Shown here in pieces: positions 59,230 through 64,000 of a DNA stretch of 64,000 bases. The notes below the pieces were generated by a model, which was not told where the DNA came from, searched no databases, and worked only from the letters and a program-made list of their open reading frames with translations. Every line of letters starts with the position of its first letter. The first letter of the stretch is position 1. Origin of the DNA: Metallyticus violacea (lineage: Eukaryota; Arthropoda; Insecta; Mantodea; Metallyticidae); NCBI GenBank assembly GCA_030762175.1, contig CM060835.1, forward strand, positions 84,346,001 through 84,410,000. Reading direction: 5' to 3'. A program made the position numbers and the translations under genes.

Positions 59230-60184
59230 AATTAAGTTTTAAGTGAAATGGAGGCATCAGATGAGACAGAGATCAAGAATAAACATCCAAGTCTTGTGCA
59301 GAATACAAGTTCAACAAAAGAAAAATGCATGGACAAATTTTTGATTCATTGAAAAGGATGAGCCGAGTCATGTAATAGAGGATGGTTGTAAGTATTAATG
59401 ATTAAAATATTTTCAGAATATTTCATTAACAGTTAAATGAAAGTGCTTCCTATGGTGCACAAAATGTGCTCACTTGACAGGATTTATCAATATAAATTCT
59501 TTTAGATAATGAAGGCCTAAGAAAAGACCTGATGAAACTGTGTATCATGACTTTTCAGGTGCACATTAATAGAGACAACCAAGTACAAGTTGTTCAGATA
59601 TGTTAACCAGCATTCATATAATTTCATAGAATCGCCAATAAATTAGCCTGTAAAAGTCATTGGCTACCACAGGGAAAGTACTTGTGGAAACTAGCATACC
59701 AGTAGACCTAAAAAACTTAAAGGAGGAACAGTATCTAAAATACATCAACACTTAACAGTCACTGAGAGGCCACACAGCATCCATGGCAATGAAAGGTTCT
59801 ATCTACCAGAAGACCTTAATATTTGAAAATTACCTCAGTTGTATTCAGAGAAATATCCTGAAAATCCTGTATCATATGAACAATATGGATTGATTTTTGT
59901 GAATGAGTACAATATTAGTTTGAATATTCCAGAACTGACACTTGTTTGATCGTGATATGTTTAGAGCTGATATATCTAAACTTGATTTAGCTTTAAACAA
60001 GATGCAGCTAAGATTAAATTTTTGAGCACATAGAAACATCTCCCAACTCAAAATAAAATATACAAGAGGAAAGTAGATAACTTTTACAAGATAAATCATT
60101 CTGAATGTTTGAAATCTACAAAGTCAATGATTTAAGAGATAATTTGTATGGATTATCAGAAGAATCTCCCAATCCCCAAGTGAA
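59230..60184 (+). pseudogene. Relic of a second repeated arthropod ORF family
   Basis: Plus-strand mixed frames: GNERFYLPEDLNI.KLPQLY then SEKYPENPVSYEQYGLIFVN and EYNISFEYSRTDTC (59780-59945), CDMFRADISKLDLALNKMQL (about 59955-60010), and finally EIICMDYQKNLPIPK near 60136-60180. From memory this matches a widespread uncharacterised insect family with a YLxxxLSIxxMHxLYxExxP...VSYxxYxxIFxxEFNIxFxxPRTDTCxxCD...DxQqnLPxP pattern. Several stops and frameshifts. The PLE at 60185 onward interrupts its 3' part. Confidence 0.6.
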
Positions 60185-60257
60185 GCAGGCAGTTATCAAT
60201 TTGAAATCATTTTATGATATAGTCGAACTACACACTCTTATGCTTCACTTACTTGTC

Positions 60258-60308
60258 ACTATTGTAGACCGGTTTCGAGAACAGTTGTTCTCATCATCAG
60301 TTCAAATC
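60258..60308 (-). ncRNA. Hammerhead-ribozyme-like motif, best preserved (subfamily A)
   Basis: Minus strand: canonical CUGAUGA, one U, perfect stem II GAGAAC/GUUCUC with loop AACU, then GAAAC, self-complementary ACCGGU and C at the cleavage position. Stem I can form with one mismatch (GUUUGA side against UACAAU). All catalytic-core residues of a type I hammerhead are present except for the extra U at the base of stem II. Confidence 0.72.
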
Positions 60309-61900
60309 TCCGACTGCTGGATAATTCGTTGTGTTGTGGGTATTCTGCTCTGGAGGAGGTGTGATGAACTTAAAGTTTATATTTTCTTCGCCGGAAGTGT
60401 CAAAGTTCATTAAACTGTCTCTGTATTTGTAAATGTATATTTTCTCCCATGTTGCTAATTCTGTAGGTCCTTGCACTGATTTTAATAATTTTGCTTTATT
60501 CACTATATCGTGGTTTTCTGTCCAAAAATGAAATGCCACTGCTGATTTCTCAATTTGTTTGTATTTTATGTTCCTGAAATGTTCTTTTAACCTTGTGCCT
60601 ATGTTTCTCTTTGTTTTTCCTATGTATATTTTTCCACATTCTTCACAACTTATTTTGTAAATGCCTGGTTTTTTCTCCTGTGGAATACTGTCATTAACAT
60701 TGTCTGTGAGAAGATGTTTAACATTAAACTTGTTAATCGGTGCCAACCTGATATTAAAATCTTTAAGAATTTTCTGAAAATTTTTTGTAGCCCATGGATA
60801 TGTAAATTTTTTAAAAATTTGTTTATCTTTCTTTGCTGAAAGTGTTGTGGTTTCTTTTATAAGCTTTTGCCTCTTGAATTTTTGTACCTTTTTGTATACT
60901 AGTTCTTTCTTAAAACCATTTTTAATTGCTGTTTTTTCTATATGTTTGTATTCTTTAAAGAATTCATCCTTGCTAATTTGTAGGTTAACTAGCCTGTGTG
61001 TTAAACTATTGATAACTGCATGTTTGTGAGAAGTGGGGTTAAAACTGTCAGCTTTTATGTGATTGTCTGCATGTGTACCCTTTCTGTAAATTCCAAATTC
61101 TAGACTTCCTTGATTTTTCATTATTTTTATGTCCAAGAATGGTAATATGTTATCAATTTCTGTTTCGTATGTGAACGATATATTTTTGTCTTGTAAATTC
61201 AAAAGTTTTATGGCATCCTCAATGAGCTTATTGCTAACAATGGCAAATATGTCGTCGACATATCTGTACCATGTCTTAAATATGTATGGGAAAGCTGTAG
61301 TGATGTGTGTTTCAAATCTGCTCATGAAAAGGTTGGCTAAAAATGGAGATAAGGGGCTGCCCATAGTGAGTCCTGTTTCTTGTTTATAAAATTTGTCCTT
61401 GAAAGAAAAATATGATTGGTTTATGCAAATTTTGGTCAGTTTCATGTATTCCTTTATGTGAGCATCATTAATTCCACTTGTTTTTAGCCAATCATGCAAA
61501 TAAATCAGGAGTTTCTCTCTTGGTATGCTTGGAAACAACGATACTACGTCAAAAGATAATGTGTCTGAAGGTTGCAATTGTATGTCTTTGATTTTTTCTA
61601 TTAATTGAAATGAACTGCTTATGCTTCTGCTATGAAATTTTGGTAGTATCTTGAATCTGTCAACCAGCCATTTTGCCAGATAGTATGTAGGAATATTTAC
61701 ATTGTTAATAATTGGTCGCATACCATTTCCAGGTTTGTGAATTTTTGGTAGACCATATATTTTTGCTAATGTAGGGTTGTTTTGTTTAATTTTGTATTTT
61801 GTTACTTTTGGGATAACTGTGCAAGTTTTTAGAGCCTCGGTGACTGAAGTAATGCAATGTTTTAGTGGGTTTGATTGGACCTGAACAAATTCATTTTTAT
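60297..61900 (-). CDS. PLE polyprotein: reverse transcriptase plus GIY-YIG endonuclease (5' end interrupted)
   Basis: The open frame runs from the insertion point at about 61900 down to the stop at 60297; the ATG at 61721 is internal. Counting from that Met (474 residues): RT motif SFDVVSLFPSIP at 56-67, MGSPLSP at 120-126, catalytic YVDD at 154-157, LPFLDIKI at 193-200, a basic linker, then GIY at 353-355, YIG at 366-368, and the conserved Arg and His of the endonuclease in RNIGTRLKEH. Upstream of the Met it includes the LAKIYGLPKIHKPG block typical of Penelope RTs. No frameshift or stop is present, so it was intact until the palindrome inserted. Confidence 0.9.
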
Positions 61901-61950
61901 GTTACATTAATGTTTTCAGTTGTTAACACTAACTCCACTTACTTATTTAA

Positions 61951-62004
61951 AACTTTGGACTAGTTTCGGGAGAGGTCCCTCCCATCATCGGCTGCTGTTG
62001 ACTG
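61951..62004 (-). ncRNA. Hammerhead-ribozyme-like motif, subfamily B2, left arm
   Basis: Minus strand: CCGAUGA, U, stem II GGGAG/CUCCC, GAAAC, ACUAGU and C (GUC). Box 1 has U4 changed to C, which would reduce or abolish activity. The coding frame overlaps it (DDGRDLSRN then stop). Confidence 0.55.
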
Positions 62005-62905
62005 AGTGCCGTTGTTCGAAACGGGGGATGGACGCCCGTTCGCCCCTGTGGTGGTATCTCGTGGCTCTAATAGAAACTTGCTGAGTTCATCCAGCGGCGG
62101 AAAATCAAAATTCATTAAGTTGTTCTTATTTTTTAAAATGAAAATTCTCTCCCATGTGGATAGTTCTATTGGTTTGCGAAGTTGTTTCAGTAATTTAATT
62201 TCTGGTTTTATTTCATGGTTTTTGTTCCAAAAATGAGCTGCTATTGCTGATTTGTCTATCTGTTTCAATCTAATGTTCCTAAAATGTTCTTTTCTTCGAA
62301 TTTCTAAATTTCTTTTCGTTTTCCCAATGTAGCTCTGTTCACAATCTGCACATTTAATCTCATATATTCCTGATTTTTGTTCTGTGGGAATGTTATCTTT
62401 CATTGTGCAGTCTAATAAATTTTTTATATTGTATTTGTTCTTTGGGGCTAACATAATTCCATGCTCTTTGAATATCTTCTTAAATTTGTTGTGGTAAGTT
62501 GGGTGGTATGTGAAACTTTTGAATTTATATCTGTCTTGGGTGTTTTTAAGTGTGGAGACTTCCTTAATCGATTTTTGTCTTTTAGCTTTTTTGATGATTT
62601 TTGTTATTGAGTCTGTGTTGAAACCATTAGTTATAGCCGTCTTCATTATATGTTGGTGTTCCATTTTGTACTCGGTTTCAGTCAATGGGATGTTGATTAG
62701 TCTGTGTGCTAAACTGTGAAACACTGCATATTTATGTGGGGTGGGATTGTAGCTATCATTTTTTATGTAATTTTCTGTGTGTGTTTGTTTCCTGTGAATT
62801 CCAAAGTTAAAACTGTTTGCATTTCTTATTATTTTTAAATCAAGGAATGGGAGACAACCATTTCTCTCTTCTTCTATGGTAAACTGTACAGATTTGTGTT
62901 GTAAG
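61960..62905 (-). pseudogene. PLE fragment with RT tail and GIY-YIG endonuclease, left arm
   Basis: From the centre: SVQFTIEEERNGCLPFLDLK-type text (RT C-terminus), NFGIHRKQTHTENYIKN, AVFHSLAHRLINIPLTETEY, then SGIYEIKCADCEQSYIGKTK, RNLEIRRKEHFRNIRLKQID, IELSTWERIFILKNKNNLMN and a tail ending DDGRDLSRN. The frame is open throughout, but the catalytic RT is missing. The ATG at 62724 is internal. The endonuclease signature residues are all present. Confidence 0.88.
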
Positions 62906-62909
62906 GTAA

Positions 62910-63855
62910 CTTACAACACAAATCTGTACAGTTTACCATAGAAGAAGAGAGAAATGGTTGTCTCCCATTCCTTGATTTAAAAATAATAAGAAATGCAAAC
63001 AGTTTTAACTTTGGAATTCACAGGAAACAAACACACACAGAAAATTACATAAAAAATGATAGCTACAATCCCACCCCACATAAATATGCAGTGTTTCACA
63101 GTTTAGCACACAGACTAATCAACATCCCATTGACTGAAACCGAGTACAAAATGGAACACCAACATATAATGAAGACGGCTATAACTAATGGTTTCAACAC
63201 AGACTCAATAACAAAAATCATCAAAAAAGCTAAAAGACAAAAATCGATTAAGGAAGTCTCCACACTTAAAAACACCCAAGACAGATATAAATTCAAAAGT
63301 TTCACATACCACCCAACTTACCACAACAAATTTAAGAAGATATTCAAAGAGCATGGAATTATGTTAGCCCCAAAGAACAAATACAATATAAAAAATTTAT
63401 TAGACTGCACAATGAAAGATAACATTCCCACAGAACAAAAATCAGGAATATATGAGATTAAATGTGCAGATTGTGAACAGAGCTACATTGGGAAAACGAA
63501 AAGAAATTTAGAAATTCGAAGAAAAGAACATTTTAGGAACATTAGATTGAAACAGATAGACAAATCAGCAATAGCAGCTCATTTTTGGAACAAAAACCAT
63601 GAAATAAAACCAGAAATTAAATTACTGAAACAACTTCGCAAACCAATAGAACTATCCACATGGGAGAGAATTTTCATTTTAAAAAATAAGAACAACTTAA
63701 TGAATTTTGATTTTCCGCCGCTGGATGAACTCAGCAAGTTTCTATTAGAGCCACGAGATACCACCACAGGGGCGAACGGGCGTCCATCCCCCGTTTCGAA
63801 CAACGGCACTCAGTCAACAGCAGCCGATGATGGGAGGGACCTCTCCCGAAACTAG
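62910..63855 (+). pseudogene. PLE fragment with RT tail and GIY-YIG endonuclease, right arm
   Basis: Encodes the same protein as the left arm on the opposite strand; the 254 residues from the internal Met (63091-63855) are identical in the two arms. The stop is at 63853-63855, within the ribozyme-like motif region. No promoter is evident for either arm. Confidence 0.88.
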
Positions 63856-63865
63856 TCCAAAGTTT
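63811..63865 (+). ncRNA. Hammerhead-ribozyme-like motif, subfamily B2, right arm
   Basis: Identical to the left-arm motif on the plus strand (CCGAUGA ... GAAACUAGUC). Confidence 0.55.
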
Positions 63866-63963
63866 TAAATAAGTAAGTGGAGTTAGTGTTAACAACTGAA
63901 AACATTAATGTAACATATATTACCACTCCATTGTCTACAGCTTCGTAAGTACAATTTTTACTT

Positions 63964-64000
63964 AAATTCATTTTTATTTAACAATTCTTGCATTCTAGTA
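63964..64000 (-). mobile_element. Penelope-like element, subfamily A, part 2 (continues beyond window)
   Basis: The minus-strand reading RMQELLNKNEF joins in frame to VQVQSNPLKHC at 61886 and below if the palindrome and one copy of the 14-bp duplication are removed. The element therefore continues leftward in its own 5' direction beyond position 64000. Confidence 0.85.

Larger units (their letters stand above)
60185..61900 (-). mobile_element. Penelope-like element, subfamily A, longest copy (RT and GIY-YIG), part 1
   Basis: Minus-oriented copy whose 3' end is at about 60185, inside the relic ORF. It contains the 3'-terminal segment (agtgaagcaggcag...), the ribozyme-like motif, and an intact reading frame for RT and endonuclease. 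It is cut at 61900 by the subfamily B palindrome and continues at 63964, so its 5' part and any partner arm lie beyond the window. Confidence 0.88.
61901..63963. mobile_element. Near-perfect palindromic PLE insertion (subfamily B2), nested
   Basis: Arms 61901-62905 and 62910-63914 are inverted copies that appear identical, separated only by GTAA. The target-site duplication is AAATTCATTTTTAT (61887-61900 and 63964-63977). Only the right side has the terminal segment (about 63915-63963, complement of attgtacttacgaagctgta). Both arms are truncated at the same position, just inside the RT end, and each carries the endonuclease and a ribozyme-like motif. It lies within the RT frame of a subfamily A element. 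Confidence 0.93.

Noticed and set aside
62006..62719. Plus-strand frames opposite the PLE endonuclease (and mirror frames at 63096-63809)
   Set aside because: Antisense shadows of the endonuclease frames, mirrored in both arms.
61901..63963. Palindrome as an assembly artefact
   Set aside because: Considered because the arms look identical. The 14-bp flanking duplication and the in-frame continuation of the interrupted element on the far side argue for a real insertion, though long reads would be decisive.
1..64000. CRISPR array, operon or prokaryotic insertion sequence
   Set aside because: No regularly spaced direct repeats with unique spacers, no dense uninterrupted genes; introns, SINEs and PLEs show a eukaryotic nuclear genome.

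Overview
This is AT-rich animal nuclear DNA, almost certainly from an arthropod and probably an insect with a large genome. Two spliced host genes are recognisable, both with very long introns. Almost everything else is transposable-element sequence of many ages. Nothing suggests prokaryotic, organellar or viral-genome content.

Host genes. On the minus strand, five exons (32083 down to 12434) encode the first ~197 residues of methylthioribulose-1-phosphate dehydratase (APIP / MtnB), the zinc enzyme of methionine salvage. The last exon was not found and probably lies to the left of the window. On the plus strand, three exons (32604-32672, 40135-40300, 56131-56198) encode the first ~101 residues of Get1 (WRB), the ER receptor subunit for tail-anchored proteins; the remaining exon(s) lie to the right. 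The two start codons face away from each other across 520 bp (32084-32603), so the genes probably share a bidirectional promoter.

Left third (1-12.4 kb, left of the last APIP exon seen): two mariner relics, a decayed copy of a repeated arthropod ORF family, and a minus-strand LINE with endonuclease/RT and a possible ORF1. APIP introns (12.6-31.8 kb): tRNA-derived SINEs, a scrambled Jockey-like LINE, a complete but dead mariner (17510-18900) sitting inside tandem hammerhead-ribozyme repeats, a plus-strand LINE with a 399-bp internal tandem duplication, and a palindromic Penelope-like element (PLE). Get1 introns (32.7-64 kb): LINE relics on both strands, a 4.4-kb TIR DNA transposon, more SINEs, another decayed repeated ORF family, and five more PLE insertions.

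The most interesting system is the PLE set. The elements encode RT plus a GIY-YIG endonuclease and end in hammerhead-ribozyme-like motifs. Five insertions (28863-30270, 41263-42255, 43617-43796, 44175-45993, 61901-63963) are head-to-head palindromes of two 5'-truncated copies. Each is bounded by an 11-14 bp target-site duplication, and in each only one arm carries the last ~40-60 nt of the 3' end. A sixth, older one lies at about 57317-58613. The palindrome at 61901-63963 has two ~1-kb arms that look identical, 4 nt apart, and it sits inside the RT frame of another PLE; removing it with one copy of the duplication restores that frame. The ribozyme-like motifs differ between subfamilies, but the stem III hexamer is self-complementary in each (ACCGGU, ACUAGU, ACAUGU), as expected of minimal hammerheads that act as dimers.
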